A DNA stretch of 64,000 nt from Spirochaetota bacterium (GTDB lineage Bacteria; Spirochaetota; UBA4802; JAFGJZ01), in contig JAQIBV010000063.1 in the NCBI GenBank assembly GCA_027858855.1, positions 1 through 64,000 on the forward strand, given 5' to 3'. The position numbers and the translations under genes are program-made. A model generated the notes under the pieces. It ran no database searches, was not told where the DNA came from, and worked only from the letters and a program-made list of their open reading frames with translations. This document shows, piece by piece, positions 45,737 to 54,432 of this stretch. Positions within the stretch are counted from its first letter, which is position 1, and each line of letters opens with the position of its first letter.

Positions 45737-45842
45737 GAAATCCTCTCACTCCGGAGACAAACTATACTATTACACATTCATGCGACATAATAATACAGAT
45801 ATTTCTCCTGTCAATTAATTTAACATATAACGGAATCGCCCG

Positions 45843-46619
45843 TTAACGCCACTCTTCACCCGGAAGTGGCCGCTCTATTCCCGGCTTGCTGGACTCAGTA
45901 TAGACCTGATCACGTAAAATCACTATATCTACCCGTCGATTAAACGCCCGTCCCTCCGGGGTATTGTTATTATCCACTGGGCGATACTCGGCAAACCCCA
46001 CCGCCGAAAGCTTTCGCGGCTCTACATTTTCGACTTCGGTTAAATAACGGATAATATTCACACTCCGGGCGGACGAAAGCTCCCAGTTTGTCTCATATCG
46101 AGCTTCGGTGGTACCCGGACTTATCGGATTACTGTCTGTATGGCCCTCTATTCGGGTAAAGTTCGGAATAGAGCCCATAATCGCAGTCACCTTACTCAAA
46201 ACAGGTCGTATCTCTTCTTTCAAAGCTGCTGAACCGGGATCAAAATAAGCGTCACTCGCCAATGATATTATCAGCCCGCGTTCATCCTCTCGTATACGAA
46301 CCTTTTTAGACTGAATTTCGGGCTTAAAGGCCTCAAGCGCTTTTTTTAACCGCTGAGCCAAAGACCGCTTCTTAGCCTCGGACGGCAGAGTATTTATATT
46401 AAGACCCATCTCTTCAAGACGCCCCTTTGACAAGGTATGACCACCCTCAAACATTCCTAACGAACCGCGAAACGAAGAGAGTATCAAGAAAAAGTCTTTA
46501 CCATCAATATCCGCAGTCGAGAACATCAGAATAAAGAAAGTTAGCAGAAGAGTAACCAGATCAGACCACGATGTAAGCCACGTCGGGGCCGGAGGTGGGC
46601 ATTTCTTTTTTTTCTTCAT
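45843..46619 (-). CDS. motB: Flagellar motor stator protein MotB
   Basis: 258 residues. A short basic N-terminus is followed by the plug/membrane segment with the proton-conducting D20 (WLTSWSDLVTLLLTFFILMF). The C-terminal OmpA-like peptidoglycan-binding domain carries IEGHTDSNPI and NWELSSARSVNIIRYL. Its start abuts the motA stop. Confidence 0.96.
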   Translation of the reverse strand: MKKKKKCPPPAPTWLTSWSDLVTLLLTFFILMFSTADIDGKDFFLILSSFRGSLGMFEGGHTLSKGRLEEMGLNINTLPSEAKKRSLAQRLKKALEAFKPEIQSKKVRIREDERGLIISLASDAYFDPGSAALKEEIRPVLSKVTAIMGSIPNFTRIEGHTDSNPISPGTTEARYETNWELSSARSVNIIRYLTEVENVEPRKLSAVGFAEYRPVDNNNTPEGRAFNRRVDIVILRDQVYTESSKPGIERPLPGEEWR

Positions 46620-47398
46620 TAACCCTCAACCTCATTAGAAATAGCTTCACGCTCTGCCGGTTCAAGATAGGCAATAAGTTTATCCTTAACAAGACGCGGG
46701 TTATCACCAGCCTGTATTGAAATAGTTCCCTCGATCATTACCATCTTCATAAGAACTTCTTCGTTAGCACGGGCCTCCATCTTATTTGCTATCGGAATAG
46801 CAAACCAGTTGGCGATTACTGCACCATAGAGGGTAGTAATCAAGGCTGCCGACATACCAGGACCAATGGCGGATTTATCTTCTATATTCACGAGCATCAG
46901 AATCAGACCAATCAGTGTACCAATCATACCAAAACCTGGTGCTAATGATGCCCAGTCATCAAATATCTTCTTCATTGAATCATGACGGTCAATCATCTGT
47001 TCAATCTCGGTCTCCATGATTCTGCGAACCATCTCGGGATCTGTACCATCAACAACAAGCTGAATCCCTTTTTTTAGAAATTCATCAGGGAGTTCATCCA
47101 GATCATCCTCAAGAGCAAGAAGACCTTCTCGTCGAGCCTTCTCGGAAAATGATATCAGCGTCAAAATCATATCGTTTGGACTGTTATTTGGAGAAAAGAA
47201 TGCAATACGGATTGCCCGCCCAATATTTAAAAAGCGCTGCATTGGATTAGAAGCCAACAGAGCCGACAGAGAGCCACCAACTGTAATAAGTATGGAGGCC
47301 TCATCCCAGAAGAGTCCCAGATCACCCTTTGCGGCAATAATACCAATTAAAAGACAGACAATACCGGCTATCAGACCGCCTATAGTAGCTATATCCAT
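46619..47398 (-). CDS. motA: Flagellar motor stator protein MotA
   Basis: 259 residues from the ATG at 47398, which has ACGGAG seven bases upstream; a longer frame to 47479 adds a poor extension. Four membrane helices include GGLIAGIVCLLIGIIAAKGD and FGMIGTLIGLILMLVNIEDK. The cytoplasmic loop has the charged residues that meet FliG (about 85-150). It is the first gene of the flagellar block; the divergent Smr gene starts about 210 bases away. Confidence 0.95.
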   Translation of the reverse strand: MDIATIGGLIAGIVCLLIGIIAAKGDLGLFWDEASILITVGGSLSALLASNPMQRFLNIGRAIRIAFFSPNNSPNDMILTLISFSEKARREGLLALEDDLDELPDEFLKKGIQLVVDGTDPEMVRRIMETEIEQMIDRHDSMKKIFDDWASLAPGFGMIGTLIGLILMLVNIEDKSAIGPGMSAALITTLYGAVIANWFAIPIANKMEARANEEVLMKMVMIEGTISIQAGDNPRLVKDKLIAYLEPAEREAISNEVEG

Positions 47399-47619
47399 AC
47401 AAAACTCCGTTATTCTTAGCAACCGTGCCGTGTGTTCCTTCACGTTAACATACAACCGGACACACCGTACAGTCATCATGCGACTGCGCTTTGCGACTAT
47501 TACTTAAATTTTCGACAAAAAGAGAAAAAAAAAGTAGTATTTTTCAGCAAACCGGCTCTTTACCATAATAACTGGCATCAAACACTGCAATATGCACATA
47601 TTTGAAAATGGAGAGGATA

Positions 47620-47865
47620 TTGAAATCTGATTTTCTGGAATTGGACCTGCATCTTTGTGACAAAACTGATACCCGCAACCTGCTTACAGATCTGATCGTA
47701 CGAGCAGAAACCGAAGGAATCAAAAAAATACGAATAATTCATGGCAAAGGAACATCATCGAAAAAAATCGAAGTCTATAAAATTCTTGAGAAAGATGATC
47801 GAATATACGGTTATAATGACGATGGAGCCAACTGGGGCGTGACTATTGCTCATTTACAACAGTAG
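47620..47865 (+). CDS. Small Smr-domain protein
   Basis: About 81 residues forming a stand-alone Smr domain: LELDLHLCDKTD, the catalytic-type IRIIHGKGTSS and NWGVTIAHLQQ. Smr domains nick or cleave DNA or RNA; stand-alone ones are poorly understood. I favour the TTG at 47620, which has GGAG well placed; an ATG at 47608 lacks a ribosome-binding site. It is divergent from motA. Confidence 0.8.
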   Translation: MKSDFLELDLHLCDKTDTRNLLTDLIVRAETEGIKKIRIIHGKGTSSKKIEVYKILEKDDRIYGYNDDGANWGVTIAHLQQ

Positions 47866-47973
47866 ACATCAATTCATTTGAGGCCGGCCGAAATCTTCTG
47901 AAATATGAGAATCATCATTTATACATTTTTCTTGACAGAAAAGGGTTACTTTTTAATAGTTCTCACAGTTCAC

Positions 47974-48046
47974 AGGCGCATGGCCCAATTGGTAGGGTTG
48001 CGGTCTCCAAAACCGTCGGTTGCAGGTTCGAGTCCTGCTGCGCCTG
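47974..48046 (+). tRNA. trnW: tRNA-Trp (CCA)
   Basis: A full cloverleaf: acceptor aggcgca with tgcgcct, D-arm gccc/gggt, anticodon arm gcggt/accgt with CCA at 48007-48009, and T-arm gcagg-ttcgagt-cctgc. The 3' CCA is not encoded. A TTGACA box at 47932-47937 may serve as its -35 element. It stands alone. Confidence 0.96.
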
Positions 48047-48087
48047 CATAAAGAGAGAGCCATCAATCGATGGCTCTCTCTTTATGC
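48046..48087. terminator. Shared bidirectional terminator of tRNA-Trp and ferredoxin
   Basis: A 19-bp perfect stem with loop aatc. Both ends carry AT-rich tracts (gcataaag, ctttatgc). It separates two converging genes and adjoins the last base of the tRNA and the ferredoxin stop. Confidence 0.88.
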
Positions 48088-48258
48088 TTACTCTTCTTTC
48101 ATCGAGATGGCATCAACGGGACAAACCTCTACACAAGCTCCACAATCGATACACTTATCATCAATGCGATACTTATTGGTGCCTTCATGAATTGCATCAA
48201 CCGGACACTCCGGTTGACATGCCCCGCATACGATACATTCGTTACTGATTACATGCAT
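48088..48258 (-). CDS. 2[4Fe-4S] ferredoxin
   Basis: A 56-residue clostridial-type ferredoxin with two CxxCxxCxxxCP motifs: C8, C11, C14, C18 and C36, C39, C42, C46. It carries low-potential electrons in the cytoplasm, which fits an anaerobe. The ATG at 48258 follows a GGGGGGGGAG ribosome-binding site. It is monocistronic and ends at the shared terminator. Confidence 0.95.
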   Translation of the reverse strand: MHVISNECIVCGACQPECPVDAIHEGTNKYRIDDKCIDCGACVEVCPVDAISMKEE

Positions 48259-48372
48259 AACTCCCCCCCCTTAAAGACCAATTACTTTCAAGTGTTTTAA
48301 TAATAGCACACGCACACAACATAAGCGCGCCCCCTGGATGCAAACTACCGATAATATAATTAATTGCAATTA

Positions 48373-49698
48373 TTATTCCTTATCAGACTTTATATCTGCA
48401 ATAAGAACCGGACTATTTTTACCAACAACAACTGTAATGTCTGTTTCAGCGCCTGGCGTGCTGCTGGCTGTTATTTCAAAGCCATGAAGGTCAGCTATGC
48501 GCTTACAAATAGTCAGACCAAGGCCGTTTGTGCCGCCTTTGTGCGAACTGGATTTATCGACCACGTAAAAGGGCTCAAAGATATAGGGAAGATCGGCAGA
48601 GGGAATTCCTATACCGTAGTCACGTATGGTAATCAGAACAAGACCTTGGCTTTTCTGAACCAGAACAGTGACCGGTTCTGAAGAGCCTTCAGAATAGAGC
48701 AAAGCATTTTGCAGCAGATTATTAATAAGTATTGTAAAAAGACGACGATCAGCATTGATACTTGCTGTCTCATCTATATGGAATTTAAGACGGGAACGAT
48801 CGATACGCTGTTTTTGTCGTAAGCCGTTGAAAAAATAGACTAGGTTAACAGGTTCAATAGTGAGCGATTCTGTTGTATAGACTGTCATAAATGTTTTAAA
48901 AACAGCATCGATTATAGAATGAAGCTGTTCCACATTTTGATAGATAGAGTCATGCGCCTCCCCCTCTATAAATTCGGCCGCCAATTTAATACGGGCAAGA
49001 GGCGACTTGAGCTTATGGCTGACATCGACGAGAAGTTTATCCTTAGCCTTGATAAGTTCACTGAGCCGCCGGTTCACCCGATTGTATGCATCTGTAACAT
49101 CCGCATACTCGTCGCCGGCGTGTTCCAGTGATGGTGAAAGATTATCCAGTGGAACGTGGCTCTTTTTACTTAGTGAGAACTTTGACGGCCATAAAAGATA
49201 ATGGAAATAAAGCGCAGCTAACGCAAGAATCAGGACTAAAAAGGCCAAAACCGACAAGGCAAGAAACAGGTTGTAACGCACGGAGTGTTCCACCAGAAAA
49301 AGATAGGTATAACCATCTCTTTCCACGGATAGAAGACCATGACAAAATAGGGGACCGAAACGATTTTGTTGTCGGCTATAGTCGCCAATAAGAGCGGGAA
49401 AATCAAACGAGCCATCGCGAGATGCCCATTCAAGGCCAGGTCCCTTAATGTAGATCACTAATCCGGTCTGTTCGGCAATGGTTGCGGCAGTATCTATTGA
49501 CGGTGGAGTGCCAATCTCCTGAACTATATAATCTGAATACAGCTTAAAGCGATTTGCCAGGATCTCATCATGATACTTATCAGTAAAAAGAGTTACGATA
49601 ACTCCGATTCCCAGTATAATAACAAGCCAGAGAACAAAAAACGTAACTACTATCCTGAAAGAGATTGATAGATTTAAGGAGTTAAATATTTTTCGCAT
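48373..49698 (-). CDS. Membrane sensor histidine kinase (orphan)
   Basis: 441 residues from the ATG at 49698. Two membrane helices (about 13-36 and 142-170) flank a periplasmic sensor. A HAMP-like linker leads to the H-box DVSHKLKSPLARIKLA (H228). The ATPase domain carries NNLLQNALLYS (N), DYGIGIPSADLPYIFEPFY (G1/F) and GLGLTICKRIADLHGF (G2). No response regulator gene is adjacent on either side. Its trigger cannot be read from the sequence. Confidence 0.92.
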   Translation of the reverse strand: MRKIFNSLNLSISFRIVVTFFVLWLVIILGIGVIVTLFTDKYHDEILANRFKLYSDYIVQEIGTPPSIDTAATIAEQTGLVIYIKGPGLEWASRDGSFDFPALIGDYSRQQNRFGPLFCHGLLSVERDGYTYLFLVEHSVRYNLFLALSVLAFLVLILALAALYFHYLLWPSKFSLSKKSHVPLDNLSPSLEHAGDEYADVTDAYNRVNRRLSELIKAKDKLLVDVSHKLKSPLARIKLAAEFIEGEAHDSIYQNVEQLHSIIDAVFKTFMTVYTTESLTIEPVNLVYFFNGLRQKQRIDRSRLKFHIDETASINADRRLFTILINNLLQNALLYSEGSSEPVTVLVQKSQGLVLITIRDYGIGIPSADLPYIFEPFYVVDKSSSHKGGTNGLGLTICKRIADLHGFEITASSTPGAETDITVVVGKNSPVLIADIKSDKE

Positions 49699-49851
49699 AA
49701 CACCTCTCACACTACTGTTAGATTAACTTTTTATTTTTCAGCGCGGCTTAACTGCACTTGTCACAAAATAATCTTTATCAATCCATAATACTTTTCTATC
49801 ATATCGCAAGCTTATTTTACTGTCATTTTAACGGATTATTATTGGATACCT

Positions 49852-49963
49852 CTAATAATTAAACTTTTTAACTAGGCACTTAAACGATGTTCCCTTCTGG
49901 AATTTAGAAATTTTTTCAAAATTCTTCTGTAATTTTTCGAAGTTCCCTATTATCAATTATTAG
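49852..49963. mobile_element. 112-bp MITE-like element with terminal inverted repeats
   Basis: The ends ctaataattaa and tcaattattag pair with one mismatch. The interior contains two related copies of a ttctg...aatttttcgaagttccc-type segment, and a relative lies at 4479-4562. There is no transposase. Target duplications were not evident. Confidence 0.45.
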
Positions 49964-50075
49964 AATTTAAGTCCATTTTTGAAACATCACACATAAACAG
50001 GTTATTCAGGCATGAATAGATATTGTATCTAAAAACATAAATTTCCTAAAAAATTCAAAATAATAATCTTATTTC

Positions 50076-50102
50076 TTGACAGAGAGCAGATAACGTTACA
50101 AT
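50076..50102 (+). promoter_or_regulatory. Candidate promoter of the CBS gene
   Basis: TTGACA (50076-50081) and TACAAT (50097-50102) are good boxes, but the 15-base spacer is short. Confidence 0.4.
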
Positions 50103-50172
50103 ATTATATAAAAATGTGGATTACGCCTACCTTTATCACCCCCTTCCTCTCCACAAAAAAAGGAGAAATACT

Positions 50173-50610
50173 ATGACCGCTAATGATCTTTTAAAAAGAC
50201 AGGTTGGAGGATTATTCTCTGTATCCGGCGAGACATCACTGCACGAATGCGCGACCTTAATGACCGATAAAGATGTTGGCGCCCTTGTTGTTCTGGATGC
50301 ACAGAATCAATTGTCTGGAATTGTCTCGGAACGTGACATAATAAGAGTGCTATCAAAAAATCAAATTTCAGATTCGACCAAAGTGAAAGAGATCATGGTT
50401 TCAGCCGATGAAATCATAAGCGCACAAAAGACAGAATCTATTACAGATGTTATGGAAAAGATGAACAGCAACTTTATCCGTCACATAGTAATTATGGATG
50501 GTGACAAGTTGTTAGGCTTGGGATCAATACGCGACGTTGTGCGAATGGTATTAGACAGTACTCTTCTTGAAAATCAACAACTGAAAGACTATGTATATCA
50601 GGCCAGATAA
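50173..50610 (+). CDS. CBS-pair protein
   Basis: 145 residues made of two CBS motifs (LMTDKDVGALVVLDAQNQLS to IVSERDIIRVLS, and NFIRHIVIMDGDKLLGLGSI). CBS pairs bind adenosyl ligands and report energy state. With no effector domain, it must act on a partner. The ATG at 50173 has AGGAGA upstream. It is monocistronic with a terminator at 50656. Confidence 0.9.
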   Translation: MTANDLLKRQVGGLFSVSGETSLHECATLMTDKDVGALVVLDAQNQLSGIVSERDIIRVLSKNQISDSTKVKEIMVSADEIISAQKTESITDVMEKMNSNFIRHIVIMDGDKLLGLGSIRDVVRMVLDSTLLENQQLKDYVYQAR

Positions 50611-50655
50611 ATAGGCTAAAGCCACTTTTACAATAAACATCATATTCAATCTTTT

Positions 50656-50686
50656 AAACAGTGGATCATTTTGATCCGCTGTTTTT
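50656..50686 (+). terminator. Terminator after the CBS gene
   Basis: aaacagtggatca and tgatccgctgttt pair with one T-G wobble, followed by a T-run. Confidence 0.8.
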
Positions 50687-50756
50687 GTCTGTGATCATCA
50701 AAAAATCCAAAATATGCATTAATCGAATCGATAAACTGGAAATTGAAGCTCTTTAA

Positions 50757-51056
50757 GTAATCAGCCCGACTATTTTGCAAGCTATACAATCTTATGGCAC
50801 AACACAAAAAATAATTATCACCGAGTTTTGCGCAATTGACTGGTCGGGCAAGTGGACTTCGAAAAACGATACAGGCCATGCACTATGCTCTTTTGAAATT
50901 GCAGGAGAACAGCTTAACAGTTCACAGATTGAACACTCTTTTTTCTGGACAACACGATGGGTCAACGATGATGGATACCCTTATCACTCCTTTGACCAAA
51001 ACGGCAAAGGAATCCTTGCCGTTTTAAATGAGCATATATTTCATATAACTATATGA
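50757..51056 (+). pseudogene. C-terminal relic of a glycoside hydrolase
   Basis: A 100-codon frame with no start signal. IIITEFCAIDWSGKW and NDTGHALCSFEIAGEQL, then FFWTTRWVNDDGYP, look like the end of a clan GH-A glycoside hydrolase (a catalytic Glu in TEF, then a conserved FWNTRW-type strand, as in arabinofuranosidase-like enzymes). The frame begins after a stop at 50754-50756, and the rest of the enzyme is missing. The family cannot be assigned. Confidence 0.5.
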
Positions 51057-51096
51057 CAATAGCGGTATTTATCAGAAAATGAGAATTAAAGAGATC

Positions 51097-52806
51097 CTAA
51101 TCTACAATTTCTTTAATATACGGCCCTAAAACCATCTCATGGTACCCTTTACCGACGGGAACAAGTGGATAGATAGCTTCATCAATATCGGTAATGACTT
51201 CAAGAAGAGCAGGCCCCTTCGCGGCAAACAGCTCTTTTAGAGCATCTCCAACTTCATTAGTTTTAGTAATTCGTCTGCTGTACCCGAAACCGAAAACGGA
51301 AGCCATCTTTGCAAAATCAGCATCTATCAGCCGTTCAGTTGCGGAATGTCGCCCTCCAAAAGAAAGATTCTCCAGGTTGCGAACCATACCGTCACTACGA
51401 TTATTAAGCAGAACTATTTTTACCGGCAAACCGTACTGCCCGATTGTATGAATCTCACCCATGTTCATCCGGAAACTGCCATCACCGTCAATAACAAGAA
51501 CATTATTATCAGGATTAGCATAATAAGCGCCGATAGCTGCTGGCATCCCGAAACCCATGGTACCAAAACTACCCGAAGTTAAAAATCGACGAGGTTTTTT
51601 CATTTTTATATACTGTGCTGCAAATAACTGATGGTTTCCGACTCCCGTGGTTATTATTGTGTTTTCAGGTAAAACCTGATTCAGAGTATCGATAACCATA
51701 GACTGCTGTATCTTTTCACTTTCACGGTTATAGTTTAACGGCCATCTTTTCTTATATCCGGCTGCATAACTATTCCATTCTGTAAAATCATAATGTATTT
51801 CTCGCTCGGCAGCATAGCGTAAAAGATCATCCAGAATATGTGATGCGTCACCCACCGCAGAAAAATCGGGTTGGCGCTCAATTCGAATCTGTTTTACTTT
51901 CGCTGGGTTGATATCGATATAAGCTATACGGGATTTGATAGCGAAGCCTACCTTCTCGGCAACACGGTCGTCCCATCGTACACCAACAGCAATAAAGAGG
52001 TCATTATCCTCAATGACTTTGTTGGCATAAGGTGTTCCAAACATTCCAAGAAGGCCAAGTGAATCATCGGCAGTCTCATCTATCGCGCCCTTGCCCATCA
52101 ACGTGTTAACAGATGGAATTCCAAAGCGGCTGCTGAACTTTCGAAGAGCCTCAGATGCCATAGGACTGTTAACTCCTCCACCAACATATAGCAGTGGTTT
52201 TTTTGAAGCCGCCAGAAGATCGAAAAAATTAGAGCATTGTAATTCAGAAAGATGAGACTCATACTCATAGGCATTCTTAAAACGGCTTACCGGGATATCC
52301 TGGTAAGCGCCCTCGGCCTTTTGAAGATTAAGTGGAATGTCAACAACAACAGCCCCTGGTTTTCCAGTACAAGCCAAAAACCAGGAATCCTTTATAATGG
52401 ACTCGATCTTGGATAAAGCATCAACCAGAACAACAGCCTTGGCTGCTCCCTTAAAAATGTCACATACGTTTATATGCTGAAAAGAGTCGGTTCCAATTTT
52501 GTATTCTGGAACCTGCCCGGCAATTACCAGAAGCGGAATGCTGTCGGCATTTGCATCGGAAACCGCTGTCAAAGTATTTGTAATGGCCGGTCCGGATGTT
52601 ACAACCGCAACCCCCACAGTATCACTTGAACGGGAATACCCGCCAGCACTAAAGGCCGCAGACTGCTCGTTGGAATTGACAATGAACTGTATATCTGACT
52701 GACCGATCTCATCGATAACCGGAAGAATTGCAGCCCCGGTATATCCAAAGACATGGGAAACGCCCAGATCCCTTAAAGCCTGTACCAAAATTTTTGCGCC
52801 TGTCAT
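51097..52806 (-). CDS. ilvB: Acetolactate synthase large subunit
   Basis: 569 residues. This ThDP enzyme joins two pyruvates, or pyruvate and 2-oxobutyrate, for valine, leucine and isoleucine synthesis. The catalytic Glu is E47 (NSNEQSAAF). The ThDP-binding motif runs from GDGSFRMNMGEI to NNRSDGMVRN. No small subunit (ilvN) gene follows, so the regulatory subunit must lie elsewhere or be absent. The leader peptide and terminator upstream imply attenuation. Catabolic or related ThDP enzymes are less likely given that leader. Confidence 0.93.
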   Translation of the reverse strand: MTGAKILVQALRDLGVSHVFGYTGAAILPVIDEIGQSDIQFIVNSNEQSAAFSAGGYSRSSDTVGVAVVTSGPAITNTLTAVSDANADSIPLLVIAGQVPEYKIGTDSFQHINVCDIFKGAAKAVVLVDALSKIESIIKDSWFLACTGKPGAVVVDIPLNLQKAEGAYQDIPVSRFKNAYEYESHLSELQCSNFFDLLAASKKPLLYVGGGVNSPMASEALRKFSSRFGIPSVNTLMGKGAIDETADDSLGLLGMFGTPYANKVIEDNDLFIAVGVRWDDRVAEKVGFAIKSRIAYIDINPAKVKQIRIERQPDFSAVGDASHILDDLLRYAAEREIHYDFTEWNSYAAGYKKRWPLNYNRESEKIQQSMVIDTLNQVLPENTIITTGVGNHQLFAAQYIKMKKPRRFLTSGSFGTMGFGMPAAIGAYYANPDNNVLVIDGDGSFRMNMGEIHTIGQYGLPVKIVLLNNRSDGMVRNLENLSFGGRHSATERLIDADFAKMASVFGFGYSRRITKTNEVGDALKELFAAKGPALLEVITDIDEAIYPLVPVGKGYHEMVLGPYIKEIVD

Positions 52807-52908
52807 AAAGACCTCCTGTTAGTTTTAAGTAATCAGTTTTAACTCATCTTTAGAGTTTTTGAGTCTTAGATTTTTTTGAGTCTTTCGAATTATCAAACAG
52901 CCAGACAT

Positions 52909-52945
52909 AAAAAAAGCCCCTTCCGGTTAATCCGGAAGGGGCTTT
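52909..52945 (-). terminator. Attenuator terminator of ilvB
   Basis: On the minus strand a 14-bp perfect stem (aaagccccttccgg with its complement, loop of five bases) is followed by seven T. It lies between the leader peptide and ilvB. Confidence 0.9.
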
Positions 52946-52970
52946 GCTGTTTTTTTTACATCAGAGATCC

Positions 52971-53066
52971 CTACGGTAATAACCGTAAACCATTGTTATA
53001 AAGGACGCTGACGACGACTGATAAAACAGTCATGGAAAAATCAGATCTTACAAAACATGTTCTCAA
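52971..53066 (-). CDS. ilv leader peptide
   Basis: A 31-codon frame starts at TTG 53066, seven bases after a perfect AAGGAGA (53074-53080), and ends at TAG 52971. The core MTVLSVVVSVLYNNGLRLLP has five valines and five leucines in 20 residues; an internal ATG at 53033 is another possible start. It ends 26 bases before the terminator stem, as in ilvB and leu leaders of other bacteria. Val/Leu starvation would stall the ribosome and relieve termination. Confidence 0.78.
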   Translation of the reverse strand: MRTCFVRSDFSMTVLSVVVSVLYNNGLRLLP

Positions 53067-53090
53067 AGGGATATCTCCTTGAGTTTCCTG

Positions 53091-53108
53091 TTTTTAAAAA
53101 CAGGTTTA
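53091..53108. repeat. 18-nt palindrome upstream of the ilv leader
   Basis: cctgtttttaaaaacagg is a perfect palindrome just before the leader's ribosome-binding site. It could be an operator or a terminator for the opposite strand (a T-run follows on the plus strand). Coordinates are good to about one base. Confidence 0.45.
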
Positions 53109-53188
53109 TTTTTTTACTCGTGATCAAAAGTTTTGACTAAAATAATAAAATACATAAAAGCGTCAAGGGAAAAAAAGCTTCGTAAAGA

Positions 53189-53824
53189 TTATTTTTTTAC
53201 CTTCTGGATGTCTACGACCTCATTATCATCATGACTTATTATTCTTTTTTCAAAACAGAAAAATTCACCTTTTCTAAACTCGACAACACCACAACATTCA
53301 TAGCCCATTTTATTATAAATTGCAACTGATATCGGATTTTTTACAAACGCATCGAATCTGATTGTTTTAAAACCATTTTGTTCCGCGTAATTTTCCGCAA
53401 AAAGAATCATTTCTTTGGCAATACCTCTATTTTGATATTCCGGTGATACACATAATCTATGCAATATCAGAGGATTATTATCGTGATAAGTCCAGTTTAT
53501 CTGTGAATACTCCTCAGACTGCACGTTATTTAACACCTGAACGGCACATAGTTTACCATTTTGAAAATATCCATACATTTATGGATTATTTATAGGAACA
53601 TCGAAAAATTACTTTTTTTGGAATGGCTATGCCGTCAAAAGCATAATATAATAAGGATAATTTTTCTCGCAAGCTCAAAAAACCGCGGAAAAAAAGCACT
53701 TTAAGAATAGTGCCATTTTTCCGCTTTATAACTGATTAATTCCCTGTTTCTCCATAAGAGCTGTTGCTGATCTGAATATGTCTATAACAGCATCCAGTTG
53801 TTCAACTTCAACCTTTTTTATCAT
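53189..53824 (-). pseudogene. GNAT acetyltransferase gene split by a hairpin element
   Basis: The N-terminus is at 53726-53824 (MIKKVEVEQLDAVIDIFRSA, ending GINQ before a stop). The remainder is at 53189-53578, with YGYFQNGKLCAVQVLN, the acetyl-CoA loop QNRGIAKEMI and ISVAIYNKMGYECCG. Between them are about 150 bases of unrelated DNA that include a copy of the dispersed hairpin family (53658-53728). About 18 residues expected in between are missing, so the event was insertion with loss. The intact gene would have overlapped the DUF3795 gene by 17 bases. Confidence 0.78.
53658..53728. repeat. Dispersed hairpin element, copy inside the GNAT gene
   Basis: The head aatttttctcgcaagctc resembles the copies at 59092 and 59168. 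A nested stem follows: gcggaaaaa with tttttccgc outside, gcact with agtgc inside. Confidence 0.7.
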
Positions 53825-54245
53825 CCTGATTACCTGTTATAGAAGTAGTATGAATCTCATTCAAGATATCACGCTTTTTAAAAAATGCTCTATCCATTTC
53901 ATGAAATTCCGTTTGGGAACATAGAGCCTCACAACGAAGAGCCAACTCATCTGTTTTATTAAAAACTGATTCTATTTTTTTACACGGAAAAATATCACAC
54001 TCTCCACAATTACTTTTTCCGGTCAAATTTACGCAATGAATTAAATCATAGCCACAGTTTTTATCCTTTGAACAACCGGAGCATTTTAACTGTTCGTAAG
54101 GCAAAATGCCCTCCCTAAAACCCAGTCTGAACCAGAGCCTAGCAAGCTTTTCAAGTTTTGACACATCGTTTTGCTGTGTCGCAATATAACGAGGACACTC
54201 GGAACAGACGTCTCCGCATATCGAGATTAAAGGTAAATTATTCAT
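53808..54245 (-). CDS. DUF3795 cysteine-rich protein (copy 1)
   Basis: 145 residues from the ATG at 54245. Cysteines are arranged as in DUF3795: ICGDVCSECPRY, LKCSGCSKDKNCGY and NCGECDIFPCKK. This probably binds zinc or an Fe-S cluster. Function unknown. A second member is at 58350-58766. It is followed by the broken GNAT gene, which starts within its end. Confidence 0.82.
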   Translation of the reverse strand: MNNLPLISICGDVCSECPRYIATQQNDVSKLEKLARLWFRLGFREGILPYEQLKCSGCSKDKNCGYDLIHCVNLTGKSNCGECDIFPCKKIESVFNKTDELALRCEALCSQTEFHEMDRAFFKKRDILNEIHTTSITGNQDDKKG

Positions 54246-54262
54246 TGAAAGATCCACTATAG

Positions 54263-54421
54263 CTATTTTTTGTCAAGTTTCTGATTAGCCGAATTTTTAT
54301 GACTACAACTATTGCCATCCTCCTGTAACAGCTTCTTCTGGTTATAATCTGTTTTATTAATATTTTTTTTGATTCTTTCAACTTGATCAAAAAGTACATG
54401 TTCTTTTTTTTTCTTCGCCAT
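54263..54421 (-). CDS. Small basic unknown protein
   Basis: 52 residues (MAKKKKEHVLFDQVERIKKN at the start, NQKLDKK at the end), hydrophilic and without a known domain. The ATG at 54421 has AAGGAG eight bases upstream, and the gene follows the nitroreductase stop by 11 bases. This supports a real co-transcribed gene despite its size. Confidence 0.6.
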   Translation of the reverse strand: MAKKKKEHVLFDQVERIKKNINKTDYNQKKLLQEDGNSCSHKNSANQKLDKK

Positions 54422-54432
54422 AACTTTGCTCC

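Larger units (their letters stand above)
49699..50172. other. Intergenic region between the kinase and CBS genes
   Basis: AT-rich with no gene. It holds the 112-bp element with terminal inverted repeats (49852-49963) and a candidate promoter (50076-50102). Confidence 0.6.

Noticed and set aside
47571-47590. Sigma-54 promoter upstream of the Smr gene (tggcatcaaacactgcaa)
   Set aside because: GG and GC are 11 rather than 10 bases apart, a spacing sigma-54 does not normally tolerate.
50646-50879. A 77-codon minus-strand frame
   Set aside because: It crosses the CBS terminator and is antisense to the glycoside hydrolase relic; it has no domain and no start signal.
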